A stretch of DNA of 64,000 nt from Oscillospiraceae bacterium (GCA_015068645.1 SVKD01000011.1:1-64000), one strand, 5' to 3'. Numbered from the stretch's first letter, positions 44,835-53,795 are shown. Notes: generated by a model from the sequence alone, not told the origin. A program made the numbers and translations.

Positions 44835-45062
44835 ATGTTTATTTTAGAGAATGGACAGTACATTGTGAAGGCTAATCAGGAAATTCCGGCGATGCTGGGA
44901 ATTACAATGACCTATGACGAAAAAGTGGTTGTGCTCATCCGTGAGAAATATTCTCTGGACGAGGAACTTGCCATTCAACGCCAAAGAGACACCAAACCGG
45001 AAGAATTCAAGGCATACTTTACATACTGTGAAGAATGTAAAGACAAAGCAAAACAGTTGTAA
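44835..45062 (+). CDS. small protein coupled to the tail-fibre-like gene
   Basis: The 75-residue protein starts one base after the preceding stop, with GAGGTGAAAT overlapping the end of that gene, so the two are translationally coupled. It is acidic, ends with a CEECKDKAK motif and has no membrane segment. I do not recognise it. In phages, small proteins after a tail fibre may be chaperones or XkdX-like accessories; that is only a possibility. Confidence 0.6.
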   Translation: MFILENGQYIVKANQEIPAMLGITMTYDEKVVVLIREKYSLDEELAIQRQRDTKPEEFKAYFTYCEECKDKAKQL

Positions 45063-45065
45063 AAT

Positions 45066-45102
45066 AAAAAGGAATTGGCACGATTTGTGCCAATTCCTTT
45101 TT
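45066..45102. terminator. bidirectional terminator between convergent genes
   Basis: AAAAAGGAATTGGCAC and GTGCCAATTCCTTTTT form a 16-pair stem with a five-base loop. Confidence 0.93.
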
Positions 45103-45105
45103 ATC

Positions 45106-46170
45106 TTATTGATACAATAAGGGCTTGATTTCCTCAGAATCAACATTGCTGGCATCATACCATTTTGAGCCGGTATCAATGTCTTCTACATTGGTTTCAC
45201 CTTTGGTTGCGCGAACAGCAAGCTCTACCGCACGGTAACCGATGGAAACAGGATCCTGAGTTACAGAGCCTAAAAACTTTTTATTGCGGATGGCATCAAT
45301 TTGCAGGGCACCTGAATCAAAGCCAACGGCAATCACCTTGTCGGGACCGATTCTGCCTCCCGAAATGGCAGCATCCGCATTGATAATTGCTTTTGCGGCA
45401 AATTCGTTGGAGCCGTAAATGGCAATTAAATCGTTTTTGTTGAGCAGGGTCTGGGCAGAGGTTTGTCCTTGCGTATCGTTGATTTCAGCGGGAATTGCCA
45501 CGTCGATGATGACTCTGCCGTCGGTAATTCCGTTTTCAAATTTGGTGTGACCGATAATTGCAACGGAACCTTTTTCGAAACCTTCTGAGGATTCAATCAG
45601 ATTTACCATTTTATCCAAAAATCCCTGAGTTCTCATGCTGATGGACTGGGAATTGGCCTCCTGAGAAACCACACCGATACGAGGATGTTCTGTACTCAGT
45701 TTATCTTTGATAGCGTCAAACATTTTCTCAGCTGCCAGCTCTCCTGCTTTATAGTTATCCGTGGAGGCGTTGGCGAAAATAGTTCCTTCCGGTGCGCCCG
45801 GCACCCCGGAGTCGAAACCAATGACGGGGATGTTGTTGCTTTTTGCTTTGTTGATGGCATCTAATGATGCGGTGGTGTCCAGCGCGGCAATACAGATAGC
45901 GGCAGGCTTTTTATTGATGGCGTTGTTAATCATTTCCACCTGTGCCGCAATGGCACCTTCCCCTTCGGGTCCAACAAAATTGACCTTGACACCAAATTCT
46001 TTTCCTGCTTTGTCGGCGCCTTGTTTCACAGCTTTCCAGAAGTCGTGTTGAAAGCCTTTTGCAATGACTTCTACAGTGTTTTCAGAGGAGTTTCCTCCAC
46101 CACATCCTGTGATTAAAACAGGAAAGAGAAACGCCATTGCTAAAACGGCAGACAATTTTTTCATTTTCAT
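45106..46170 (-). CDS. ribose-type ABC transporter substrate-binding lipoprotein
   Basis: A lipoprotein signal (LITGCGGG, lipidated Cys at residue 23) leads a 354-residue periplasmic-binding type I protein of the RbsB family, with a typical QHDFWKAVKQGADKAGKEFG start and IDAIRNKKFLGSVTQDP near the end. It captures a sugar at the cell surface. Ribose, galactose or another pentose is possible. It is the last gene of the group, 17 bases after the permease. Confidence 0.92.
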   Translation of the reverse strand: MKMKKLSAVLAMAFLFPVLITGCGGGNSSENTVEVIAKGFQHDFWKAVKQGADKAGKEFGVKVNFVGPEGEGAIAAQVEMINNAINKKPAAICIAALDTTASLDAINKAKSNNIPVIGFDSGVPGAPEGTIFANASTDNYKAGELAAEKMFDAIKDKLSTEHPRIGVVSQEANSQSISMRTQGFLDKMVNLIESSEGFEKGSVAIIGHTKFENGITDGRVIIDVAIPAEINDTQGQTSAQTLLNKNDLIAIYGSNEFAAKAIINADAAISGGRIGPDKVIAVGFDSGALQIDAIRNKKFLGSVTQDPVSIGYRAVELAVRATKGETNVEDIDTGSKWYDASNVDSEEIKPLLYQ

Positions 46171-46187
46171 AGTTGTTACAACCTTTC

Positions 46188-47174
46188 TTATGATTTTATA
46201 GAAACTCGTTTTTCACGATTACTGCGATAAATATCTAAAAGTACTGCACCGATTACTACAATCCCTGTGATTAATGTCTGATAGTGGGGCTGTAAATCCA
46301 CATAGGGCAGACCTATTTTTAATACACTCATAATAAATACCCCGATAAAGGTACCAATAATGGAACCCACACCGCCTGACAGAGATGTTCCACCCACCAC
46401 AACGCCTGCGATTGCCTGCAGTTCAAATCCCTGACCTGCACCCGGTAAGATAGTGGTGTAAGTGGCGGCGTATGCAATCCCTGCAAGACCTGCGAAGAGC
46501 CCTGAAATCACATAAACCACAGTTTCCCATTTCTTTACATTAACGCCGGATAATCGTGCTGCTTCCTTGTTGCTTCCGATGGCAAAGGTGTAGCGTCCGA
46601 TGACGGTTTTGTTGAGTACAATGACTGCTAAAACCGTAAAGGCAACCAAAACTAAAAAACCTGTGGGGAAGTTGTCCGCTGTGCGGAAAATGTCTTTGTA
46701 CCAGCCTTCAGGAGAGGAACGCATCGGGAAAGTGGTGGACTGCACATTGGATACAATGGAACCGATTCCCGAGGATACCATCATAGTTCCCAATGTAGCG
46801 ATAAAGGGTGGTAATTTCAGGCGGGATACCATGATTCCGTTTGCCAGACCGAATAAACCGCCCACCGCTATTGTAATGAGCAGACAACTCCATAAGGGAA
46901 GCCCCATATTGTTGTGCAGGGTTCCTCCCACAATGGCAGAGCACATCATTACCGTCCCGATAGACAGATCGATTCCGCCGGTAATAATCACAAATGTTAC
47001 GCCAATTGCTAAAAAGCCAATGTAATAGGAGGCATCAAAAATGCTGACTAGGGTATCGGTGGTAAAAAAGTTGTTTCCGAATACCGAGAAGAAAGCGTAT
47101 AAAATAATGAGCGCACCTAAAGCAATGAATTTTTGCATCCCTTTTGTTTTGATATTTTCTATGATTTGGTTCAT
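46188..47174 (-). CDS. ribose-type ABC transporter permease
   Basis: The 328-residue protein has about eight to ten membrane helices and RbsC-family signatures: TGGIDLSIGTVMM and GSNKEAARLSGVNVKKW. It forms the channel for the sugar bound by the adjacent lipoprotein and is driven by the adjacent ATPase. Confidence 0.93.
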   Translation of the reverse strand: MNQIIENIKTKGMQKFIALGALIILYAFFSVFGNNFFTTDTLVSIFDASYYIGFLAIGVTFVIITGGIDLSIGTVMMCSAIVGGTLHNNMGLPLWSCLLITIAVGGLFGLANGIMVSRLKLPPFIATLGTMMVSSGIGSIVSNVQSTTFPMRSSPEGWYKDIFRTADNFPTGFLVLVAFTVLAVIVLNKTVIGRYTFAIGSNKEAARLSGVNVKKWETVVYVISGLFAGLAGIAYAATYTTILPGAGQGFELQAIAGVVVGGTSLSGGVGSIIGTFIGVFIMSVLKIGLPYVDLQPHYQTLITGIVVIGAVLLDIYRSNREKRVSIKS

Positions 47175-47207
47175 AAAGAACTCCTTTCTGAATTGTTTGA
47201 AAAAAGA

Positions 47208-48719
47208 TTAGCTCACATCTTCTCGCTTGGTTGCCAATCGCATAATTTCTTCCTGGTTGGCATCTTTGATGTCCAGTTCTCCTGTGATTTTTCCTTCGCA
47301 CATCACGATGATCCGATCGCTCATACGAAGCACTTCGGTTAATTCCGAAGAAATCATAATAATTGATTTTCCCTGCTGTGCCAGTTCGTTCATCAGAGCG
47401 TAAATCTCGCTTTTTGCACCCACATCAATCCCGCGGGTAGGCTCATCAAAAATTAAGATATCGCAATTTCTGATTAACCACTTGGCGATAACCACTTTTT
47501 GTTGGTTTCCACCGGATAAATTTCGCACCGTCTGGCGAATGGAAGGTGTTTTTGTTTTTAGCTTTTCAGCATATTCTTTAGAGGTTTTTGCAATGGAACT
47601 GTCGTTTACAAAACCCAGATTTGAAAATTTTGATAAGTCTGCTAATACAGAGTTGTCCGCCACATCTAAATTGAGCGCCAGACCATATCGTTTTCGGTCT
47701 TCTGAAAGGTAACCGATACCGTGTTTTACTGCGTCTATGGGAGATTTGATTTCCACTCGTTTTCCGTTTAAAAAGATGGTGCCACTCTCCATTTTATCGG
47801 CACCGAAAATTGCTCTTGCAAGCTCAGTTCTGCCTGCTCCCATCAATCCTGCAAAGCCTAGAATTTCCCCTTTTTTTAACGAGAAACTCACGTTTTTCAC
47901 GGCAGACGAAAGATTGATTCCTTCTGCTTTTAACACCACGGGAGCATCCTCTGGCACGGTGCTTTGCTCTTTTGGGTCCTCGTAAATGGTTCTGCCGACC
48001 ATCATACTGATAATTTCGTCTTTTGTGGTATCTTTTGTGCGAATTGTGCCAATGTATTCGCCGTCTCTCATCACTGTGACACGGTCGGTGATTGCTTCGA
48101 TTTCGTCCATACGATGAGAAATATAAATCATCCCCACACCTTTGTGCCGAAGTTCCGAAATCAGGCGAAAAAGCTCTTTGATTTCATTTTGGGTCAGAGC
48201 AGCGGTCGGTTCGTCAAATACAATAATTTTGGCGTGGTAGGAGATAGCTTTTGCAATTTCCACCATTTGTTGTTTTCCTACGGTAAGATTTTCAATCAGT
48301 TCTTTGGGATTCATAGAAATTCCCAGTTTGGAAAACAAATTTTTGGATTTTTGCTCCAATGCTCTATCATCCAGCCAGAATCCCAGCTTTTTTTGTTCGC
48401 GACCAATGAAAATATTTTCTGCCACGCTTAAATGATTCATCATATTCAGTTCCTGATGCACAATGATAACACCGTTTTCTTGTGCTTCCTTCGGGTTTTT
48501 AAAATGAATTTCTTTCCCCAGAAAAGTGATGGTTCCGCTGTCTTTTTGATGAATGCCTGTGAGAATTTTCATCAGAGTGGATTTTCCGGCACCGTTTTCT
48601 CCCACCAGAGCGTGGACTTCTCCCGGATACAAATCTAAGTTTGCATTTTTTAATGCTTTTACACCAACAAATTCTTTGGTGATATTCTCCATTGTAAGAA
48701 TCGGATTTTCTTTTGCCAT
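47208..48719 (-). CDS. ribose-type ABC transporter ATP-binding protein
   Basis: The 503-residue protein is a tandem of two ATPase domains, as in RbsA and MglA. The first has GENGAGKSTLMKIL, LTVGKQQ and DEPTAAL; the second has the altered Walker A GLMGAGRTELARAIFG, typical of the family, and LSGGNQQK with DEPTRGID. It is the first gene of the transporter. No kinase, repressor or isomerase for the sugar is nearby. A TATAAT lies in the upstream region, but no good -35 was found with it. Confidence 0.94.
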   Translation of the reverse strand: MAKENPILTMENITKEFVGVKALKNANLDLYPGEVHALVGENGAGKSTLMKILTGIHQKDSGTITFLGKEIHFKNPKEAQENGVIIVHQELNMMNHLSVAENIFIGREQKKLGFWLDDRALEQKSKNLFSKLGISMNPKELIENLTVGKQQMVEIAKAISYHAKIIVFDEPTAALTQNEIKELFRLISELRHKGVGMIYISHRMDEIEAITDRVTVMRDGEYIGTIRTKDTTKDEIISMMVGRTIYEDPKEQSTVPEDAPVVLKAEGINLSSAVKNVSFSLKKGEILGFAGLMGAGRTELARAIFGADKMESGTIFLNGKRVEIKSPIDAVKHGIGYLSEDRKRYGLALNLDVADNSVLADLSKFSNLGFVNDSSIAKTSKEYAEKLKTKTPSIRQTVRNLSGGNQQKVVIAKWLIRNCDILIFDEPTRGIDVGAKSEIYALMNELAQQGKSIIMISSELTEVLRMSDRIIVMCEGKITGELDIKDANQEEIMRLATKREDVS

Positions 48720-48980
48720 TATAATGACCTGCCTCTTGGTTTTAAAAATGATAAAGGAACTTTGAGTTCTTCTTTTATGTTTGACCGATTTTTGATTATT
48801 ATAACTTTTTTATGAAAATTTTCTGTAAATCTTTTGAGAAGAATGTTTGGGATTCCTGAATTTTTATGCGAAAAATCACAGAATTTTTATGTTTTTTCAG
48901 AAAATGGTGCAACAATGAGGTCTTTTTTGAAAAAAATCCCGAAAAAATCGCAAAAAACTTAAAAAATATTCAAAAAATAT
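48720..48980. other. intergenic region between the sugar ABC genes and the nusB operon
   Basis: About 260 AT-rich bases separate divergent operons. It holds a GAACT-TTG-AGTTC inverted repeat near 48755-48767, close to the ABC gene start, but no gene or clear CcpA (cre) site was recognised. Confidence 0.5.
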
Positions 48981-49009
48981 TTGAATTATACAGAGTTATA
49001 TGTTATAAT
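48981..49009 (+). promoter_or_regulatory. promoter for the asp23-nusB operon, TTGAAT-N17-TATAAT
   Basis: TTGAAT (48981-48986) and TATAAT (49004-49009) are 17 bases apart, about 75 bases before the first gene. It is the only clear promoter before the OLE region, so it may drive the whole operon. Confidence 0.75.
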
Positions 49010-49084
49010 ATAGAAATAAGCTGAGAAGCTTTTACCCAAAAAATCAAAAACTAAAATATAAAAGACAGAAAGGATTTTATTACC

Positions 49085-49444
49085 ATGGAAGAAAACATCT
49101 TAACCAATGATAAACAGGGCTCCATTAAAGTGAGCGCAGAAGTGTTGTCTGTTATTTCCGGAATGGCAGTGACTGACATTGAAGGAGTTGCTTCTTTGAT
49201 TGAAGATCCCGATAGCACTGTTTATTCCAAAAAAATGCTGAGCCGCGGTATCAGCGTAGATCAGAAGCCTGATGGTTTATCCGTAAACTTGAATATTGTT
49301 GTAAAATATGGTTATTCTGTTGCAGAAGTTTCCCGTGAAGTACAGCTGAAGGTAAAAGATGCAATGGAAAATATGCTGGGCTTTGCAGTGAAAACCGTTA
49401 ATGTTATCGTAGCAGGTGTGGATTTCACCGAAGCGGACCAATAA
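49085..49444 (+). CDS. Asp23/Gls24-family envelope-stress protein
   Basis: The 119-residue protein matches the Asp23 (DUF322) family: SAEVLSVISGMAVTDIEGVA, VNLNIVVKYGYSVAEVSREV and MLGFAVKTVNVIVAGVDF. These soluble proteins associate with membrane anchors and are linked to cell-wall stress. In Firmicutes such genes often lie just before nusB, as here. Confidence 0.92.
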   Translation: MEENILTNDKQGSIKVSAEVLSVISGMAVTDIEGVASLIEDPDSTVYSKKMLSRGISVDQKPDGLSVNLNIVVKYGYSVAEVSREVQLKVKDAMENMLGFAVKTVNVIVAGVDFTEADQ

Positions 49445-49456
49445 AGGAATGAAATC

Positions 49457-49855
49457 ATGAAAAGAAGAGAATTAAGAGAGCATGCCTTCAAACTGATTTT
49501 TTCGGGACATGAAGGTGTCTTGCCTGAAGAAGGGATTGCATTTTATCTTTCTGATAATGAAATCAAAGGGAAAGATGCCAAAGAACTGACCGAAAAGGTG
49601 AATCTGGTATTTTCTAATTTAGAAAAAGTGGATGAAGTGATTGCTGCCAATGTAAAAGGTTACGCTTTTGACAGAATTTCCAAAGTGTCTTTGGCGGTAT
49701 TGCGTCTTGGCGTGGCAGAAATGCTGTTTGATGAAACGGTGCCTGACGGAGTTGCTGTGTCAGAAGCTATGGCAATTGCAGAAACCTTTGAAGACGAAAA
49801 AACAAAAACCTTTGTGAACGGTGTGTTAGGAGCCGTGTCCAGAGGGAAGGAATAA
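49457..49855 (+). CDS. nusB: transcription antitermination factor NusB
   Basis: NusB binds boxA with S10 to allow antitermination of rRNA operons. The all-helical 132-residue protein starts KRRELREHAFKLIFSGHEG and ends with KTFVNGVLGAVSR, the family signature. It starts 12 bases after the Asp23 gene. Confidence 0.94.
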   Translation: MKRRELREHAFKLIFSGHEGVLPEEGIAFYLSDNEIKGKDAKELTEKVNLVFSNLEKVDEVIAANVKGYAFDRISKVSLAVLRLGVAEMLFDETVPDGVAVSEAMAIAETFEDEKTKTFVNGVLGAVSRGKE

Positions 49856-49865
49856 GGACTTTATT

Positions 49866-51077
49866 ATGGATGTTCTTACCATTACAGAACTGAATTTATA
49901 CATTAAGGGCTTAATTGAACGGGACGGTATTCTGGCAAACATTACCGTAAAGGGAGAAATCTCCAATTTCAAGCATCATTCTTCCGGGCATTTGTATTTG
50001 TCTTTAAAGGATGACGGTGGGGTAATCCGTGCCGTGATGTTTCGCTTTGCTGCCCAAAAATTAAAATTCCGTCCTGAAAACGGAATGCAGGTAATTGTGT
50101 CGGGGAAAGTTTCCGTGTATGAACGGGACGGTCAGTATCAGATTTATATTGACGAAATGATGCCCGACGGTGTGGGTGCCTTGTATGTTGCTTATGAACA
50201 GTTAAAAACACAGCTGGAGCAGGAAGGATTGTTTTCTCAGCAATATAAAAAGCCCATTCCAAAATATCCTGAGACAATCGGGATTGTTACCTCTCCCACG
50301 GGAGCTGCCATCCGAGATATTTTAAATATCTTAAAACGACGTTTTCCGTATACCAAAGTGTATTTATACCCTGCCCTGGTGCAAGGGGAAGGAGCAAAAG
50401 ACTCCATTGTTCGCGGTCTTCGTTTTTTTGACGGTAAGGTAGACACCGTAATCACCGGTCGGGGTGGCGGTTCTATTGAAGACTTATGGGCATTTAACGA
50501 AGAGGCAGTTGCCCGCCAGATTTTTGCGATGAAAACACCTGTGATTTCGGCAGTGGGACACGAAACCGATTTCACCATTGCTGATTTTGTTGCCGATAAA
50601 CGGGTACCCACTCCTTCTGCGGCGGCAGAGATTGCAGTGCCATCCGGTGCCGATCTTCAGAAATTTTTGAAAATGGTAGACGGACGCCTCTATACTGCAC
50701 TTTTCGGTCAGTTAGAACGCTGCCAAAAAAATCTGCAAGTGCTTTTGGAAAAAGAAGTCTTAAAAAATCCCCTTGCTGTGTATAACATCAAGAGAATGCA
50801 GATTGATGCGTTTTCCACTCAGTTGGAAAACAGCTATACCAAAAAAATTCACGGGGCGAAAGAACAGTTTGTGAAACATGTTGCCAAGCTGGATGCCTTA
50901 AGCCCGTTAAAGATTTTAAAACGAGGATATTCCGTTGCGGAAGATGATAAGGGCAATCCCGTGTCTTCCGTTTCTGCTTTTGAAGTAGGTTCCCGTGTGT
51001 ATGTCACCATGGCAGACGGGAAATTGGGTTGTGACGTTACCGAAATAACGGAATCGGAAATATCAGAAGAGGGTTAA
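49866..51077 (+). CDS. xseA: exodeoxyribonuclease VII large subunit
   Basis: XseA forms single-strand exonuclease VII with XseB. The N terminus has an OB fold (ITVKGEISNFKHHSSGHLYL), the middle has IGIVTSPTGAAIRDILN and GRGGGSIEDLWAFNEE, and the nuclease core has SAVGHETDFTIADFVADKR and PTPSAAAE. Length 403 is normal. It follows nusB by ten bases and precedes xseB by four. Confidence 0.96.
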   Translation: MDVLTITELNLYIKGLIERDGILANITVKGEISNFKHHSSGHLYLSLKDDGGVIRAVMFRFAAQKLKFRPENGMQVIVSGKVSVYERDGQYQIYIDEMMPDGVGALYVAYEQLKTQLEQEGLFSQQYKKPIPKYPETIGIVTSPTGAAIRDILNILKRRFPYTKVYLYPALVQGEGAKDSIVRGLRFFDGKVDTVITGRGGGSIEDLWAFNEEAVARQIFAMKTPVISAVGHETDFTIADFVADKRVPTPSAAAEIAVPSGADLQKFLKMVDGRLYTALFGQLERCQKNLQVLLEKEVLKNPLAVYNIKRMQIDAFSTQLENSYTKKIHGAKEQFVKHVAKLDALSPLKILKRGYSVAEDDKGNPVSSVSAFEVGSRVYVTMADGKLGCDVTEITESEISEEG

Positions 51078-51081
51078 ACAG

Positions 51082-51321
51082 ATGGAAGAAAAGAAACTCA
51101 CCTTTGAAGAAGGTATGAAACGGTTGGAAGAAATTGTGGTAGGTTTGGAAAAAGGTTCTGTCAGCTTAGAAGAAGCGATGGAGCTTTTCACCGAAGGAAC
51201 CAAGCTTTCTAAAGACCTTCAAATAATTTTAGACCGCGCAGAATCCAAAATCAAAATGATTACCGAACAAAACGGGCAGGTTACTGCAGTTGATTTTGAA
51301 ACCAAAGAAACGGCGGAATAA
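51082..51321 (+). CDS. xseB: exodeoxyribonuclease VII small subunit
   Basis: The 79-residue helical protein has the family signature TFEEGMKRLEEIVVGLEKGS and LEEAMELFTEG. It starts four bases after xseA and ends three bases before ispA. Confidence 0.95.
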   Translation: MEEKKLTFEEGMKRLEEIVVGLEKGSVSLEEAMELFTEGTKLSKDLQIILDRAESKIKMITEQNGQVTAVDFETKETAE

Positions 51322-51324
51322 GAG

Positions 51325-52212
51325 ATGAAAACAAAGATTCAACAAAAAGCCATGATGGTGGATGAATTTCTGATTGGGGAACTGAAAGATGCTTCCTATC
51401 AGGAAAATCTTCGTGAGATTATGGAATATGCGGTGACAAATGGCGGAAAACGTCTTCGTCCCGTGCTTTTGCTTTCCGCATATGAGTTGTTCTATGAAGA
51501 TGTGACCAAAGCATTGCCTTACGGGGCAGCTCTGGAAATGATTCATTCCTACTCGTTGGTACACGACGATTTACCTTCTATGGATAATGATGATTTAAGA
51601 CGTGGTAAGCCTACCTGCCATAAACAGTTTTCCGAATTTGGGGCAATTTTGGCAGGAGATGCTCTCTTGAATTTAAGTTTCGAAACCATGCTTCGTTATG
51701 CCTGCAATTTTTCACCTGAAACGGCGCTTCGTGCTATGGCATATATTGCCAAAGCATCCGGTGCAAAAGGAATGTGCGCAGGGCAGATGTCGGATATGGA
51801 GCAGTCGGTTACCGATTTTGAAAAACTTACAGAAATGTACCGGGGTAAAACCGGTGCTTTGTTGAAAGCTGCTGTTGTAACAGGAGCAATCTTAGGGGAA
51901 GCGGATGAAAAAATCATCGCGCTTTTGGAACAATATGCTGATCTTGTGGGTCTTATTTTCCAGATTAAAGATGATATGTTGGATGTGGAATCCGATGAAG
52001 CGACCTTGGGGAAACCTGTTTTCAGCGACCAAAAAAATCAAAAAATCACCTTTGTATCCGAATATGGCTTGAATCGATGCCGCGAACTGATGGCAGAATA
52101 TGAAGAAACAGCTTTGTCTTTATTGTCTCAGGTAGAAGCCATTTTGAAAAAAGAAGGAGCTTGTGAGTTCTTAAAAGACCTTACCTCCTATATGGCAAAG
52201 CGTATCAATTAA
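51325..52212 (+). CDS. ispA: polyprenyl (farnesyl/geranylgeranyl) diphosphate synthase
   Basis: This prenyltransferase joins isopentenyl and allylic diphosphates. The two aspartate-rich motifs are present: DDLPSMDNDD and KDDMLDVE, with GGKRLRPVLLL upstream. The residues before the first motif (YSLVHDD) fit a farnesyl or geranyl product. The length of 295 residues is normal. The chain lies in the same operon as dxs, and its stop is followed by the OLE RNA region. Confidence 0.95.
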   Translation: MKTKIQQKAMMVDEFLIGELKDASYQENLREIMEYAVTNGGKRLRPVLLLSAYELFYEDVTKALPYGAALEMIHSYSLVHDDLPSMDNDDLRRGKPTCHKQFSEFGAILAGDALLNLSFETMLRYACNFSPETALRAMAYIAKASGAKGMCAGQMSDMEQSVTDFEKLTEMYRGKTGALLKAAVVTGAILGEADEKIIALLEQYADLVGLIFQIKDDMLDVESDEATLGKPVFSDQKNQKITFVSEYGLNRCRELMAEYEETALSLLSQVEAILKKEGACEFLKDLTSYMAKRIN

Positions 52213-52259
52213 CATCGCGGGAGGATAAGCCGAAATTTTTCAATCAATTTCGTTTTATT

Positions 52260-52890
52260 GATAAATGAATAAAGTATGTGGCGCTGTATTCTAGTCAACT
52301 ATGTGTTATTGAAGGCGGGCCTAAAAATCCGTTAAAGAGCATATCGATGAAGTTCCTTGTGTTTGCTTCGGACGCCCAGTCCGGGGTGGATGCTGGGAGT
52401 TAAGGTTATGGGGCAACCGTTAATGGCATAGCGGTGGAAACCCTATTTCCGTGGAGACCTGTTCTCGTGGTCGGCAATTTCTGCAATTTAATTTTTGTAA
52501 GCTGCCTTCTACGGCTCAGGATTAAACCTGCAATTGCGGTACGATGTTTTTAGTAAAGTGCTGTGTGCAGAGTAGCTTGCCTTGAAGTGAGCAGATGGGG
52601 AGATTCGGATCAGGCTCTTTTTGGGAATGGCCATCTCAATTGAGCTATTGCCGGTTGAAACTCTGCTTGCAAAACAGGATTAAATAACACAAATGTTGTA
52701 TGGGAAAACCACTAGACAGAACAGAGTCGGAGGATTGCAGTGCGGACTCAGTGGCGATCGAGTGCAGCAACATGGCAACTGTGCTGAAAGTGCTTTCAAG
52801 AGAAATCGCTCCATTGGCGACAAGGAGTAGTGCTTTGGGAAATCCAACTCGACCTAAGCCGCAGAATTTACTCCGATTCTGCCACACAAT
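52260..52890 (+). ncRNA. OLE RNA (ornate, large, extremophilic RNA)
   Basis: Between ispA and an OapA-like gene lies a stretch of about 640 bases with no credible reading frame but many local hairpins, for example CGGAC-GCCCA-GTCCG near 52367-52381 and, near the end, GCAGAAT-TTACTCCG-ATTCTGC at 52861-52882. Many purine-rich, G-rich single-stranded segments (GGGGCAACCG, GGTGGAAACCC) are unlike ordinary spacer DNA. Position (xseB-ispA-RNA-oapA-dxs), size (about 610 bases is typical) and the neighbouring membrane protein match OLE RNA, a large structured RNA of anaerobes and extremophiles that binds OapA at the membrane. Identification is by synteny and appearance; end points are estimates within about 30 bases. 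Confidence 0.85.
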
Positions 52891-53177
52891 TTTAAATTGT
52901 AAAATATATTTGTTTACTTGTTTCTTGCGGGCGAATTTTCAGCTATAATGTGCAAAAATGCTCGTGAATACACAAAGTATTCACTGCGCTTTTTTCCCAT
53001 TCTATCAAGAAAATTCTCTCCGCAATAGCCAAGCACCCAATTACATTTTACAATTCGGGCGATTCTTTTATGGGCGGATGTGACATCCAAATCCATTTTA
53101 GCATTTTGAACTCTTTTTCAAAGAAGAATTTTCAACAATCGATCATATAAAAATATTTCCTTGCGATGGAGTAAACT
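52891..53177 (+). other. AT-rich spacer between the OLE RNA and the OapA gene
   Basis: About 285 bases with no gene. It holds the palindrome CAATTTTAAATTG (52886-52898), a hairpin GTGAATAC-ACAAA-GTATTCAC (52963-52983) and, after it, further unexplained sequence. There is no T-run terminator after the RNA, so transcription probably continues into the OapA gene, with the mature RNA released by processing. Confidence 0.5.
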
Positions 53178-53795
53178 ATGGAATCAAACAAAAAAGAAGA
53201 TATTCCCAAACGAAAGAAAAAGCCAATGAATTGGGCAATTAAAGCTACCTTAATCACATTGGTGATTTCCTTTTTCTTAGGAATTTTTGCAGATGTGTTA
53301 TCCAAAAATTTAAATTTTGTTCCTGCATTATTGGTCCTGATTTTTATTATCTTAGTCGGTGTTTTCTCTGATATGGCGGGAATTGCCATTGCCACTGCAG
53401 ATGAAAAAACCTTAAATGCTATGGCAGCCAGAAAAATCCGAGGAGCCAAAGAAGCCTTGCTCTTACTGAGAAATGCAGAGAAGGCAACCAGCATTTTTAA
53501 TGATGTTATCGGTGATATTGCAGGGATCATCAGTGGTGCTACCGGTGCTACCATCGGTGTGTATCTGATTGGAATGTTAAAAGATGTGATTGCTTCCGGT
53601 AATGCACAACTGGGAGAATTATTAACACTCAGTATGCTCTCTGCCCTGATTGCATCTATGACGGTTGGCGGAAAAGCTGCCGGGAAAAAATATGCCATCA
53701 AGAATGCAGAAAAGATCGTATACTTTGTTGGAAAAACGGTGAATTTTTTCAAACGGATTACCAATGTAAGAACCTGGTTCCGAAAGGAACGTTAA
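53178..53795 (+). CDS. oapA: OLE-associated membrane protein A
   Basis: OapA is the membrane partner that holds OLE RNA at the cytoplasmic membrane. The 205-residue protein has a basic N terminus (KRKKKP), four predicted helices (about 21-39, 47-66, 113-133 and 147-165) and the family's DxxxD motif at Asp109/Asp113 (FNDVIGDIAG). The C-terminal end is again basic (FRKER). The RNA gene lies directly upstream and dxs follows by 34 bases, the arrangement known from Bacillus halodurans and Clostridia. Basic ends could contact the RNA. Identification is from recalled family features and synteny. Confidence 0.88.
   Translation: MESNKKEDIPKRKKKPMNWAIKATLITLVISFFLGIFADVLSKNLNFVPALLVLIFIILVGVFSDMAGIAIATADEKTLNAMAARKIRGAKEALLLLRNAEKATSIFNDVIGDIAGIISGATGATIGVYLIGMLKDVIASGNAQLGELLTLSMLSALIASMTVGGKAAGKKYAIKNAEKIVYFVGKTVNFFKRITNVRTWFRKER

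Noticed and set aside
43535-45062. A complete prophage around the tail-fibre-like gene
   Set aside because: No terminase, portal, capsid, tail, integrase or lysis genes are near; both sides are metabolic or transport genes.
52645-52948. Reading frames of about 80 codons on both strands in the ispA-oapA gap
   Set aside because: They overlap each other and structured RNA, and lack ribosome sites. The region fits OLE RNA far better.
52963-52983. Link between the GTGAATAC hairpin here and the GTGAATAC at the edge of the 72-base repeat
   Set aside because: Only eight bases are shared and the rest is unrelated, so chance is the simpler explanation.
53132-53764. A 210-codon reading frame on the minus strand opposite oapA
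   Set aside because: It mirrors the oapA frame, has no ribosome site and runs against the operon direction.
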